From Oscillospiraceae bacterium (GTDB taxonomy: Bacteria > Bacillota > Clostridia > Oscillospirales > Ruminococcaceae): a stretch of 64,000 bases of DNA. Below, in pieces: positions 19,594 through 28,434 of the stretch; position 1 is the first letter of the stretch; the number at the start of each line of letters is the position of its first letter. Location: contig JAIHAL010000001.1 in the NCBI GenBank assembly GCA_020054675.1, forward strand, positions 268,738 through 332,737, given 5' to 3'. Both the position numbers and the translations under genes were made by a program. The notes beneath the pieces are model-generated. The model was not told the origin of the DNA and searched no databases. It saw nothing but the letters and a program-made list of their open reading frames with translations.

Positions 19594-19622
19594 ATGATAC
19601 AACAATTTAAAAGATTAGGCAA
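19594..19622 (-). promoter_or_regulatory. Promoter of the TIGR03960-TIGR03936 pair
   Basis: Minus strand -35 TTGCCT (19617-19622), 17-bp spacer, -10 TATCAT (19594-19599). Confidence 0.55.
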
Positions 19623-19626
19623 CCTT

Positions 19627-20217
19627 TTACGCAAAAATTTCACATACTAAAAAATATAAAACCGTTAAATACAATGTTATATTCCCAGACTTATTGATTA
19701 TAAAAAAACAAAAAAATATTCCAATTAAAAATACACATAAAATTTTTAAAATCATTGCAGCCTTGCTTGCATTTTGAATAGATAAAAAATTCCCGAAAAT
19801 TAAATCTAAAATCCTGCCGCCGTCAAAAGCTTTAAAAGGCAAAAGATTAAAAATCCCAACCGTTAAATTCATAAAAGCAAAAATTAAAATGTCATTATTT
19901 TTAAAAGAAAGTAAAAAGGCAACAGAAAACGCAATAAAATTAGCTAAAGGCCCACCAAGTAAAATTAAAATATCTTTAAAAAAAGGCATGATTTTATGCG
20001 CTGGAACAATTTTTATCCCGGCGCCATAAAAAGATATTTTTTCCAACTTTCCGCCTGCAAGATTCATCAAAATTAAATGTCCTATTTCGTGAAGCATGCA
20101 AGCATAAAATCCTAAAATGATATATTTTGTATCCTTTAAAAGCATAAGCAAAGCAAGTGTTGCAAAAAAACTGAAATCAAAAGAAATTTTTATTCCAAAT
20201 GCCTTAAATTCTATCAT
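19627..20217 (-). CDS. Site-2 protease, SpoIVFB-like (M50)
   Basis: A 196-residue polytopic membrane zinc protease. The HEIGH motif (His43, Glu44, His47) and the second metal motif FDGGRILD (Asp132) are present, with about five or six hydrophobic segments. In Bacillus the equivalent protein cleaves pro-sigma-K in the mother-cell forespore membrane. The position next to TIGR03960 and after a small membrane protein gene matches the SpoIVFA-SpoIVFB arrangement in Clostridia. A housekeeping role cannot be excluded. The start overlaps the upstream gene by 14 bp. Confidence 0.75.
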   Translation of the reverse strand: MIEFKAFGIKISFDFSFFATLALLMLLKDTKYIILGFYACMLHEIGHLILMNLAGGKLEKISFYGAGIKIVPAHKIMPFFKDILILLGGPLANFIAFSVAFLLSFKNNDILIFAFMNLTVGIFNLLPFKAFDGGRILDLIFGNFLSIQNASKAAMILKILCVFLIGIFFCFFIINKSGNITLYLTVLYFLVCEIFA

Positions 20218-20515
20218 TTGGCGTTGAATTTAAAAAATCGGATATTTTTTGTGCAATTGTCATCAGCGTGCCGTTCATATCATTTTGAACCGTGATTTGA
20301 TTTTTATACGCTTTGCTTATTTCATTTAAAACCTCAGGAAACAATATTTTTGAAATTACAAATAAAATTGAAACTATAAGACAAATTATGCATTGCATTG
20401 TTATTATATCGCTTGTCTTTACATTGAAGCCAACCCTTTTTTCCTTTATCAGTTCTATTGCGGCCTCTTCCTCGGTTATTCCTTCTTTTTCAAAAATTTC
20501 ATTTTCTGATTCCAT
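20204..20515 (-). CDS. Small single-pass membrane protein, SpoIVFA-like partner
   Basis: About 103 residues from ATG 20515, preceded by AGGGG at eight bases. An acidic cytoplasmic N-terminus (ENEIFEKEGITEEEAAIEL) is followed by one membrane segment near residues 40-60 and a short extracytoplasmic tail. No LytM/M23 domain is present. Its 3' end overlaps the SpoIVFB-like gene by 14 bp, so the products are probably made together. In other Clostridia this position is held by a SpoIVFA-type protein with a LytM domain. I infer a reduced regulator or scaffold, but sequence similarity to SpoIVFA is not evident. Confidence 0.55.
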   Translation of the reverse strand: MESENEIFEKEGITEEEAAIELIKEKRVGFNVKTSDIITMQCIICLIVSILFVISKILFPEVLNEISKAYKNQITVQNDMNGTLMTIAQKISDFLNSTPNDRI

Positions 20516-20575
20516 TGCCATCACCCCTCGTTTTAATTTTATTTGCGTTAACAAGGTTTTATTACTTCCGGCACA

Positions 20576-20610
20576 AAAAAGGCGGCCATTTTTTCAAATG
20601 ACCACCTTAT
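20576..20610 (-). terminator. Strong intrinsic terminator after spoVM
   Basis: The minus strand reads AGGTGGTCATTT, a five-base loop, then AAATGGCCGCCT: a 12-bp stem with two G-U pairs, followed by six T. It ends the long yicC-to-spoVM transcript. Confidence 0.9.
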
Positions 20611-20616
20611 GTATTT

Positions 20617-20706
20617 TTAATTTTCAACCTTTTCCTTTTTAATCTTAAATATAAGCCTTAAAAATCCCGATAAAAATTTTGGACTCTTTATAACGACAAT
20701 TTTCAT
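20617..20706 (-). CDS. spoVM: Stage V sporulation protein M
   Basis: A 29-residue peptide beginning MKIVVIKSPKFLSGFLRLIF and ending in a Lys-rich tail. In Bacillus, SpoVM is a 26-residue amphipathic helix that senses the convex forespore membrane and anchors the SpoIVA coat basement layer. Here the KSPKFLSG segment and the following amphipathic helix match the Bacillus KLPKFLGG pattern. GGAGG lies eight bases before the ATG at 20706. An ATG six bases earlier is too close to that site. The gene is 63 bp after thiN, the same place as in B. subtilis, and is followed by a strong terminator. Confidence 0.88.
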   Translation of the reverse strand: MKIVVIKSPKFLSGFLRLIFKIKKEKVEN

Positions 20707-20769
20707 AACCATTACCTCCAATATTATTTTGCGTACAGTATATAATATTCCAAAAGGAGAAAATGGTTC

Positions 20770-21390
20770 TTAATCTTTTGAATAAATTACAAGCAAAACA
20801 CCGTTTTTTACTTCAACATCAGCAAAATTTTCAATAATTTCATTGCTTATTCCAAGCGGAAAGGAATTTTCAAGAGTTGCCTCATATAACGGATATTTTA
20901 CCCCGGAAACCGAAACCCCAAAACTTTTTTCCGAATAAGAAAAAAGCGAAAGGAAATTCCCATTGTGCTTTTCAAAAAGGCGTGATTCATTTTCCAGTAT
21001 ATAAATTGACTCTTTATGGCTATGAAGTGATGCATCTGCCCCCATCCTTTTGGCATAAAAAATTGTCTGAATATTTGCAAAAGTATGGTCAAACCTTCCG
21101 CCAAGAGCGCCGAAAATTTTAATATCCAAAAAACCTCTTTCAAGCGCGAGCTTTACCGCAAGCATTGTATCAGTATCGTCTTTTTCTTTTGGGTATCTTA
21201 TTACTTCGCAATTTTCAGGAGCTTCCCCGATGAAAGTATCAAAATCCCCAAGAATGACATCCGGCAAAAGTCCAAGTTTTTGAGCATGGAAATATCCGCC
21301 GTCAGCACATATAACATAATCATTCTTATCGATTTTTAAAAAAGAATAATCCGGAATATCCGCTCCGGCAAAAATCAAGCAGCGTTTCAT
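20770..21390 (-). CDS. thiN: Thiamine pyrophosphokinase
   Basis: Transfers pyrophosphate from ATP to thiamine to make thiamine diphosphate. The 206 residues include CADGGYFHAQKLGLLPDVILGDFD, the YPKEKDDTDTMLAV substrate loop and GALGGRFDHTFANI, all diagnostic of the family. It overlaps the end of rsgA by 4 bp. The position between rsgA and spoVM matches Bacillus, except that rpe is absent. It would complement the thiazole genes at 52-55 kb, letting the cell use salvaged thiamine. Confidence 0.95.
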   Translation of the reverse strand: MKRCLIFAGADIPDYSFLKIDKNDYVICADGGYFHAQKLGLLPDVILGDFDTFIGEAPENCEVIRYPKEKDDTDTMLAVKLALERGFLDIKIFGALGGRFDHTFANIQTIFYAKRMGADASLHSHKESIYILENESRLFEKHNGNFLSLFSYSEKSFGVSVSGVKYPLYEATLENSFPLGISNEIIENFADVEVKNGVLLVIYSKD

Positions 21391-22292
21391 TGCTTTTTAC
21401 TCTTAACTTCCCATTCCTTTATTTGTTTTGCTTCTTCATACATTAAAACATAGCTTTTATATCTTGATTTGGCTATAATTCCATTTTGAGCCGCCTCAAT
21501 TATGGCACAGCCTTTTTCCTTTGTATGAGAGCAGTCCAAAAATCTGCATTTTCCTGCAAAAGGTGCAAATTCCCTAAAACAGCCTGCAAGCTGTTCTTTT
21601 AATATTATATCATATTTATTTATATCAAAAGAAGAAAATCCGGGAGTATCCGCAACATAACCTCCGTTTTTAAGCTTGTAAAGCTCAACCTGCCGTGTGG
21701 TATGCTTCCCTCTTCCAAGCTTTTTGCTTATTTCATTAGTTTCAATTTTAAAAGATGGGTCAATATGATTAAGCAAAGTAGATTTTCCAACTCCGGAATT
21801 ACCCGTGAAAGCACTTATTTTGCCTTCAAGCAGAGAATAAAGCTCGGCGCAGCAATCCGGTATGGAGTAATCTATGACCAAAACCTTTATTCCCACGCTT
21901 TCATATATTTGTTTTATTTCATCGCCGCGTTCCAAATCCACTTTTGTAATAACTACAACCGGCTCAATTTTTTTAAATTCGGCAACCGCAACAAATTTGT
22001 CTACAACAGTAAAATTCGGCTCCGGCTCGCAGGTTGAAATTACAAAAACAAGCTGGTCAAGGTTTGCAATCGGCGGACGGATTATGCTATTCTTCCTTTC
22101 AAGGATTTTTGTTATGACTTTGTTTTCCGGATTGATAAGAACATTATCGCCGGCGCAGGGAGATAACTCGTCTTTTCTAAAAATTCCGCGCGCCTTGCAT
22201 TCAAAAATGCCCCCGGAAGTCTCTACAAAGTAAAGACCCCCGACAGCTTTTGTTATTATACCTTTTTCATTATCAGCATTAACAAAATCCAT
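21387..22292 (-). CDS. rsgA: Small ribosomal subunit biogenesis GTPase RsgA
   Basis: Circularly permuted GTPase that matures the 30S subunit. An N-terminal OB-fold (about 1-70) is followed by G4 ITKVDL near 120, G1 GNSGVGKSTLLN near 172 and G3 DTPGF near 220. The C-terminal zinc knuckle is CRFLDCSHTKEKGC. 301 residues, normal length. It follows the PASTA kinase gene by about 20 bp, as in Bacillus, and its activity may be modulated by that kinase (known for B. subtilis, inference here). Confidence 0.95.
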   Translation of the reverse strand: MDFVNADNEKGIITKAVGGLYFVETSGGIFECKARGIFRKDELSPCAGDNVLINPENKVITKILERKNSIIRPPIANLDQLVFVISTCEPEPNFTVVDKFVAVAEFKKIEPVVVITKVDLERGDEIKQIYESVGIKVLVIDYSIPDCCAELYSLLEGKISAFTGNSGVGKSTLLNHIDPSFKIETNEISKKLGRGKHTTRQVELYKLKNGGYVADTPGFSSFDINKYDIILKEQLAGCFREFAPFAGKCRFLDCSHTKEKGCAIIEAAQNGIIAKSRYKSYVLMYEEAKQIKEWEVKSKKQ

Positions 22293-22312
22293 AAATCAAT
22301 CCTTTATAATCA

Positions 22313-24328
22313 TTACTCATTGCTATCGCCGGAAACCTCATCAAAAGCGTCATAATTATATGCCGGCCTTGAAATATATTTTCCTGTTTCAAAATCTACC
22401 GTCATTTCAGCATATTTTGCCGTCTTGCCGGTTGTATTATCCTTAATTTGCACAACGATTGTCTGTGTTCCGCTTGAAACAACAACTATATCCGCCTGGG
22501 ATGGCGCATATTCAATGTTATCATAAGTTACCGAATCCCCTGCCACCTGTCCGTTAATATACGGAGTAAAGGTATAGGAGCCTTTTCCGCCTGAAAGAAT
22601 ATCAATCTTCCAAACTCTTCCCACAGAACCGGTGCTTATGGTAAGGGTTATTGTTGTCCCCTCTTCTACTGACTGCTTTTCCTCTATGCTTTGAGCAATT
22701 ACTGTGCCCTTTGGCTCAAAAGAATCTTTTTGCTCATATTGAACTACAAGTTTTTTCTCAGTAAGCAGGCTGTATGCTTCTTCCTGCGTCTTTCCAACCA
22801 CATTTGGAACAATTACATACTGCTTTTCAGGGCCAAGGCTTACATAAAGTATTACTTTTGTACCCTTTTCAACCGACTCTCCCTTTGCAGGTGAAGTTTC
22901 TATCGCATAACCGGCCACAACATCGCTGACCTTTTTTATAACCTCGACTTCAAGCCCTTCGCTTTTAAGGAGGTTTTCTGCCGCAGTTGCTTCAAGATTT
23001 GCAACGGATGGTATTGAAATCATTCGTTTGCCCTTGCTGACTTTAACTGAAACTTCGTTGCCTTTTTTTATTTCCCTGCCCTCCGGGATTGACTGTTCAA
23101 ATATAACACCTTGGTCATAATCCGAATATTCTTGGGATATTATTTTAAGTTCAAAATCCTGCAGATATTTTGCCTTTGCTTCATTATAATCCATTCCGAC
23201 AAGCTTTGGCATATTCATTACGCCGTTGCTGCCGCTGTTAAGGTTTGTCATAAATACAACCGTTATGAAAAATATGGCCACAATTACAACAGCTGCAGCA
23301 ACACCCATTAAAATCGGCACAAGCATTCTTCCGTGCTCTTCTTCCTCTTCTTCATACTCCTCTTCAATTTCATATTCATATTTTCGGGGTTTGATTTCCT
23401 GTTTCATATAATTCCTCCCGCTATTTTTAACCGAAACCGGCTCAAAATATTTTGTTGTGCTGTCCGGAGAATCCAAATATTTATATTCAAAAACTATGCT
23501 TGGATTTTTTTTGAATTGCTCTATATCCTTAATCATTTCCGCTGCTGACTGGTATCTCATGGAAGCATCTTTTTGAATTGCCTTTAAAACTATTTCCTCA
23601 AGCCCCTCGGGAATCGTATCGTTTATTTCCCTTGGGTTTTTCGGCCTTGTCTGCATATGCATAACCGCAACTGAAACCGGGTTATCCGCATCGAAAGGCT
23701 TTTGTCCGGTCAGCATTTCATAAAGCATTATCCCAACTGAATAAATATCGCTTTTTTCGTCGGTAAAATCCCCTCTTGCCTGTTCCGGGCTTATATAATG
23801 AACAGAGCCTATTGCTTTATCAGAAAGAGTCTTTCCTTCTTCCCTTGCAAATCGGGCAATTCCAAAATCCATGACCTTTATTGTTCCATCCGGAAAAAGC
23901 ATTATATTTTGAGGTTTTATATCCCTATGAACTATTCCTCTGTCATGGGCATGCTGCAATGCACGAAGTATCTGTATTATAAAATGAACAGCATCTTTCC
24001 ATTTTAAAACCCTTTGCTGCTCCATGAATTCCTTAAGAGTAATTCCGTCAATGTATTCCATAACAATAAACTGTATTTTCTCGGTAAAACCAACATCATA
24101 TATCTTAACTATATTCGGGTGCGAAAGCACTGCTATTGCTTTTGATTCATTTCTAAAACGCCTTAAAAAATCCTCGTCGTTTGCAAATTCATTTTTAAGT
24201 ATCTTTACGGCAACTGTTTTCCCCTCGATAATATCGACAGCCTTATAAACGTCTGCCATTCCGCCTATACCGATAAGCTCGGTTATTTCATAGCGGCCGT
24301 CAAGCTTTTTGCCTATATTTTTATCCAT
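22313..24328 (-). CDS. prkC: PASTA-domain Ser/Thr protein kinase
   Basis: Membrane kinase that senses peptidoglycan fragments and controls growth or spore germination. The kinase domain (about 7-270) has GIGGMADVY, the VAVKILK lysine, HRDIKPQN and DFGIAR. After an acidic linker comes one membrane segment near residues 330-360, then three PASTA repeats (about 370-575) and a C-terminal beta-rich domain. I start at ATG 24328 (MDKNIG), with AGGAG upstream; a TTG one codon earlier is possible. It follows the phosphatase gene closely, the usual kinase-phosphatase pairing. Confidence 0.95.
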   Translation of the reverse strand: MDKNIGKKLDGRYEITELIGIGGMADVYKAVDIIEGKTVAVKILKNEFANDEDFLRRFRNESKAIAVLSHPNIVKIYDVGFTEKIQFIVMEYIDGITLKEFMEQQRVLKWKDAVHFIIQILRALQHAHDRGIVHRDIKPQNIMLFPDGTIKVMDFGIARFAREEGKTLSDKAIGSVHYISPEQARGDFTDEKSDIYSVGIMLYEMLTGQKPFDADNPVSVAVMHMQTRPKNPREINDTIPEGLEEIVLKAIQKDASMRYQSAAEMIKDIEQFKKNPSIVFEYKYLDSPDSTTKYFEPVSVKNSGRNYMKQEIKPRKYEYEIEEEYEEEEEEHGRMLVPILMGVAAAVVIVAIFFITVVFMTNLNSGSNGVMNMPKLVGMDYNEAKAKYLQDFELKIISQEYSDYDQGVIFEQSIPEGREIKKGNEVSVKVSKGKRMISIPSVANLEATAAENLLKSEGLEVEVIKKVSDVVAGYAIETSPAKGESVEKGTKVILYVSLGPEKQYVIVPNVVGKTQEEAYSLLTEKKLVVQYEQKDSFEPKGTVIAQSIEEKQSVEEGTTITLTISTGSVGRVWKIDILSGGKGSYTFTPYINGQVAGDSVTYDNIEYAPSQADIVVVSSGTQTIVVQIKDNTTGKTAKYAEMTVDFETGKYISRPAYNYDAFDEVSGDSNE

Positions 24329-24353
24329 CAATAATTTCACTCCTGTAAATAAT

Positions 24354-25061
24354 TTAATCGCCTATAAGCACAACGGTTATATTATCGTTTCCGCCTTTTT
24401 TCAAAGCAAAGTCAATAAGCGAAGAAACAGCGTCATCCATGCCTTGTGAAGAAATAATTTCAAGCATCTCATTTTCGCCGCAATAATTTGACAATCCATC
24501 GGAACATAAAAGTATTTTTGCTCCTTGCTTTATTTCAAATTCAAAGTAATCAGGTTCAATCTTAGGCTCAATCCCGACTGCCTTTGTTATAAATTTCCTT
24601 TCAACAAATTTAAGTTTTTCATCAAGATATACGCTTGTCATAGAATGGTCGGCAGTAACTTGAGAAATATTTGCGCCATCTATAATATAAGCTCTGCTAT
24701 CACCAACATTGACAAAATAAGCTTTTCCCTCTTTTACCAAAACCAAAACGCAGGTTGTCCCCATTCCGCTTTTGGATTCATCTTTTTGTGAAGCATCGAA
24801 CACAACCGCATTTGCCGCACAAACAGCTGAAACAAGAAGATTTCTTATTTTATTGCAGTCATAATCAGCTTTAAATCCTAAAGAAATACGTTCAAAAATC
24901 GTATTTACGGCAAGTTCGCTTGCATCGCTTCCGGCATTATGCCCGCCCATTCCATCACAAAGAACTGCAAGCACGACATCGTTACCAATTTTTTCAGCTC
25001 TTACTCTGTCTTGATTTTCATTCCTCACAAATCCGATGTCCGTTTTTGCAACAATATTCAA
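24354..25061 (-). CDS. prpC: PP2C-family protein phosphatase
   Basis: Mn-dependent Ser/Thr phosphatase that opposes the adjacent PASTA kinase. Family motifs are present: DIGFVRNENQDR at the N-terminus, CDGMGGHNAG near 36, the GTTCV segment near 101, VGDSRAYI near 118, CSDGL near 190 and the terminal GGNDNITVVLI. 235 residues is the normal length for bacterial Stp/PrpC. Confidence 0.95.
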   Translation of the reverse strand: MNIVAKTDIGFVRNENQDRVRAEKIGNDVVLAVLCDGMGGHNAGSDASELAVNTIFERISLGFKADYDCNKIRNLLVSAVCAANAVVFDASQKDESKSGMGTTCVLVLVKEGKAYFVNVGDSRAYIIDGANISQVTADHSMTSVYLDEKLKFVERKFITKAVGIEPKIEPDYFEFEIKQGAKILLCSDGLSNYCGENEMLEIISSQGMDDAVSSLIDFALKKGGNDNITVVLIGD

Positions 25062-25096
25062 ACATTCCCACCCTTTCGCGCTTATTTGAAAGCAAA

Positions 25097-26131
25097 TTAC
25101 GCCTCCGCCTCATGCTCGCGCCTAAGTTGACCGCATGCGGCATTTATATCTGCGCCCAAAGTTCTTCTTACAGTAACATTAAGCCCGCCTTTTTCAAGTA
25201 TTGACGCAAAATTTGCAACAGATTTTCTGTCAGCCCTATAATCTCTTTCTTTAATTTTATTCACAGGAATTATATTTACATGACAATTTATTCCCTTTAA
25301 AAGAGAAATAAGCTCATCAGCATTCTTCTTGGAATCATTTATTCCCTCCATCAAAGCATACTCGAAAGAAATCCTTCGGCCGGTTTCATTTATATAGTAC
25401 CTGCATGCTTTTAATAATTCCCCAATTCCATAAACTTTGTTTATTGGCATGATTTTGCTCCTGTCTTCGTCATTTGAAGCGTGCAAAGAAACTGAAAGGG
25501 TAAGGCCGTACTTTTTTTTGGCAAGCTCATAAATTTTGTCCACAAGTCCGCAAGTTGAAAGGGAAACATGTCTTAAACTCATATTTGTCCCTTTTTCAGA
25601 GGAAAGTATATCCAAAAACGAAAGCACATTTTCATAATTGTCCAAAGGTTCTCCTATGCCCATTAAAACAATGCTGGAAATTTTTCTTCCGCTGTCCCTT
25701 TCCGTTTCATAAAGCTGCAAAAGCATTTCGGACGGCATGAGATTTCTTTTAAATCCCGCAATTGTAGAAGCGCAAAAGTTGCAGCCCATTTTGCAGCCTG
25801 CCTGCGTTGAAATGCAAAGGCTTGTTCCATGAATATACTCCATGACCACACATTCAATATGGTTCCCATCCGAAAGCCTATACAAATATTTTATAGTATT
25901 ATCAATTGAAGATTCAAGTTTTTTAACAATATTTAGTTGTTCTATATAAAAATGTTGAGATAATTTTATACGAAATTCCAGTGAGAGATTAGTCATCTGT
26001 TCAAATGAAACCACTCTTTTCTTATGAAGCCATTCGTAAATTTGAATGGCACGGAATTTTTTCTCGCCAAGCGAAACAATTGCCTCTTCAAGTTCATTTA
26101 TTCTAAGCGAAAGTATATCCGTTTTTTCCAA
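25097..26131 (-). CDS. rlmN: Dual-specificity rRNA/tRNA methyltransferase RlmN
   Basis: Radical SAM enzyme that methylates C2 of A2503 in 23S rRNA and A37 in some tRNAs. 344 residues. The cluster cysteines lie in CKMGCNFC near residue 115, followed by the GEPLDNYENV segment. The catalytic Cys pair is completed near the C-terminus by GADINAACGQLR. The N-terminal helical domain is typical. It lies between rsmB and prpC, the order seen in Bacillus. Confidence 0.96.
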   Translation of the reverse strand: MEKTDILSLRINELEEAIVSLGEKKFRAIQIYEWLHKKRVVSFEQMTNLSLEFRIKLSQHFYIEQLNIVKKLESSIDNTIKYLYRLSDGNHIECVVMEYIHGTSLCISTQAGCKMGCNFCASTIAGFKRNLMPSEMLLQLYETERDSGRKISSIVLMGIGEPLDNYENVLSFLDILSSEKGTNMSLRHVSLSTCGLVDKIYELAKKKYGLTLSVSLHASNDEDRSKIMPINKVYGIGELLKACRYYINETGRRISFEYALMEGINDSKKNADELISLLKGINCHVNIIPVNKIKERDYRADRKSVANFASILEKGGLNVTVRRTLGADINAACGQLRREHEAEA

Positions 26132-26140
26132 AATAGCACC

Positions 26141-27457
26141 TCAAACATTATTTTTTTTAACAAACTTTGCAATAAAAAATCCGTCGCTATTAAAATCTGC
26201 CGGCAAAATAGTAGCTTTATAATTTCCAAAAGGCCCGCCATATCCTTCAAGAAAGCTTTTTCCTGAAAAATCAGAGTTTTCCCTTAAAAATCTATCCGCA
26301 ACCTCATCGTTTTCTTCGCGTGAAAGCGAACAAGTCGAATAAACTATTTCCCCGCCCGGCTTTAAATACCTTGAAGCATTTTTAAGTATATTGTACTGTA
26401 TTTCGGGAAGATTGCCAAGTTCATCAGGATTTTTATATTTTATTTCCGGCTTTTTGGAAATTACTCCAAGTCCAGCGCAAGGCACATCGCATAAAATTTT
26501 ATCCGCCAGCGGAATGTTTGGATTAAATTCCCTCGCATCCCCTGTTCCGGCTTTAATGCAATCAATTCCAAGCCTTTCTGCGCCTTTCCTTATTAAATTC
26601 ACACGCTTTTCATGCAAATCAAATGCATAAATGATTCCGTTTGAATTCATAAGCTGAGCAAGAGTAAAACTTTTTCCGCCGGGAGCTGCGCACATATCCA
26701 AAACAACTTCACCATCTTTAGGGTCAAGCGCCATGCAGCAAAGCTGCGAAGAAATGTCCTGAACATGAAAAAGGCCATCCTTAAAACTTTTTGAGCTTTC
26801 CAAATCACCGCTTTTCACCAAAAGGCAATTCGGTATGCTTTCATGTTTTTTTGCGGATATATTTTCAAGGGAAAGTTTTTCTAAAAGTTCATCTGTTGAC
26901 GTTTTTAAAACATTCACCCTTAAAGCTGTTTCGGGAATGGCGACCGTGCTTTGAAGGAGCGATTCTATATTTTCCTTGCCATATTCCGAAATCCATTTTT
27001 GAACAAGCCACAATGGGCAAGAATACTTAATTGACAAATATTCCAATTTATTTTCAGGGAAATTTATTTTATTATTATCCCTTATAAAATTTCTTAAGAC
27101 AGCATTAACAAGCCCGGCGGCGCTCTTTTTTCTTATGCTTTTTGCAAGATTTACACTTTCGTTGACCGCAGCGCTTTCCGGAACAGAGTTCATATAAACA
27201 AGCTGATAAAATCCCATTCTTAAAATTTGAAGAACATCCTTGTCAATTTTTTCAAAAGGCATTGACAAATATTTTTTTATTATAAAATCAAGGGTGATTT
27301 TTCTTTCGATTACACCATAAAAAAGGCTGCTTGCAAACTTTTTGTCCTGTAAAGTCATATCGCTTTCCAGCAAAGCTTTATCTAAAATTATATTTGAATA
27401 TCCGTTATTCTCCATCTTTATCAAAAGTTTCAGAACAAAAAGTCTTGCATTATCCAT
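26141..27457 (-). CDS. rsmB: 16S rRNA (cytosine-967-C5)-methyltransferase
   Basis: SAM-dependent m5C methyltransferase. The N-terminal NusB-like RNA-binding domain (about 1-135) is followed by the Rossmann methyltransferase with DMCAAPGGKS near 250. The two cysteines of the m5C mechanism lie in CDVPCAGLG and YSTCSLSREEN. I start at ATG 27457 (MDNARLF); the longest frame uses a TTG inside the fmt stop region. About 438 residues. Transcribed directly after fmt. Confidence 0.93.
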   Translation of the reverse strand: MDNARLFVLKLLIKMENNGYSNIILDKALLESDMTLQDKKFASSLFYGVIERKITLDFIIKKYLSMPFEKIDKDVLQILRMGFYQLVYMNSVPESAAVNESVNLAKSIRKKSAAGLVNAVLRNFIRDNNKINFPENKLEYLSIKYSCPLWLVQKWISEYGKENIESLLQSTVAIPETALRVNVLKTSTDELLEKLSLENISAKKHESIPNCLLVKSGDLESSKSFKDGLFHVQDISSQLCCMALDPKDGEVVLDMCAAPGGKSFTLAQLMNSNGIIYAFDLHEKRVNLIRKGAERLGIDCIKAGTGDAREFNPNIPLADKILCDVPCAGLGVISKKPEIKYKNPDELGNLPEIQYNILKNASRYLKPGGEIVYSTCSLSREENDEVADRFLRENSDFSGKSFLEGYGGPFGNYKATILPADFNSDGFFIAKFVKKNNV

Positions 27458-27464
27458 TTTAAAA

Positions 27465-28415
27465 TCATCCCTTGCCAAAAACAGTTCCTTTTTCTATTTT
27501 ATTTCCTCTTAAATAATCTGCCGTATTCATTCTTTTGCCGCATTCGGCCTGAAGCTGAAGTATTTCAACTGCATTGCCATCTCCGCAGGCAATAATAAGC
27601 TTTTCATTATTGTCAATTATTTCACCCGGTTTAAAGCCTTTTCCGGCATCCGCAATAAATTTGGATTTATAAAATTTAAGTTTTTTACCATTTACTTCCG
27701 CCGTTGCGCAAGGCCAATCGGAAAGTCCCCTTATTTGATTATGAACTTCCCTTGCCGGTTTAGAAAAATCAATTCCGCAAAGCTCTTTTGTAAGCATAGG
27801 AGCATAAGATGAAAGCTTGTCGTCTTGTTTTTCAGGTGTAATGTTTTCAAGCTTTACACGTTCGATTGTTTCCAATAAAAGCTCCGCACCCAAAACCGAA
27901 AGCCTGTCATGAAGCTCCGAAGCCGTTTCATCTTCCCCTATTGGAGTAGATTTTTTAAGCAACATATCACCGGTATCAAGACCTTCCGCCATTATCATTG
28001 TAGTAACGCCGGTTTCATTTTCACCATTTAAAACGCTCCATTGTATAGGGCCTGCACCTCTATATTTAGGCAAAAGCGAAGCATGCACATTGATGCAATA
28101 AAGTTTAGGTATTTCAAGGACTTCCTTTGGCAATATCTTCCCGTATGCCACAACAACAATTAAATCCGGAGAAATCTCTCTAAGCTTTTCAACAGCTGCT
28201 TTCGCATCTTCGCCTTTTTTAAGACTTTCGGGTTGAAATACCGGAATTTTATGCGTCAAGGCAAGTTCCTTTACAGGAGGCGGAGCTAATTTATATCCCC
28301 TTCCCTTTGGCTTGTCCGGCTGTGTGAAAACAGCACAGACATCCTCGCCGCTTTCAATTAAGGCTTTTAAACATGGAACAGCAAAATCAGGAGTTCCCAT
28401 AAAAACTATTCTCAT
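27465..28415 (-). CDS. fmt: Methionyl-tRNA formyltransferase
   Basis: Formylates initiator Met-tRNA using 10-formyl-THF. 316 residues. The N-terminal catalytic domain shows MGTPDFAVP at the start, the NVHASLLPKYRGAGP segment with the catalytic Asn-His, and the LDTGDML loop. The C-terminal tRNA-binding domain follows. Adjacent to def, whose product later removes the formyl group. The window also carries an initiator tRNA-Met gene, at 61.4 kb. Confidence 0.97.
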   Translation of the reverse strand: MRIVFMGTPDFAVPCLKALIESGEDVCAVFTQPDKPKGRGYKLAPPPVKELALTHKIPVFQPESLKKGEDAKAAVEKLREISPDLIVVVAYGKILPKEVLEIPKLYCINVHASLLPKYRGAGPIQWSVLNGENETGVTTMIMAEGLDTGDMLLKKSTPIGEDETASELHDRLSVLGAELLLETIERVKLENITPEKQDDKLSSYAPMLTKELCGIDFSKPAREVHNQIRGLSDWPCATAEVNGKKLKFYKSKFIADAGKGFKPGEIIDNNEKLIIACGDGNAVEILQLQAECGKRMNTADYLRGNKIEKGTVFGKG

Positions 28416-28434
28416 TGCGTTCCTCCGTTTTTTA

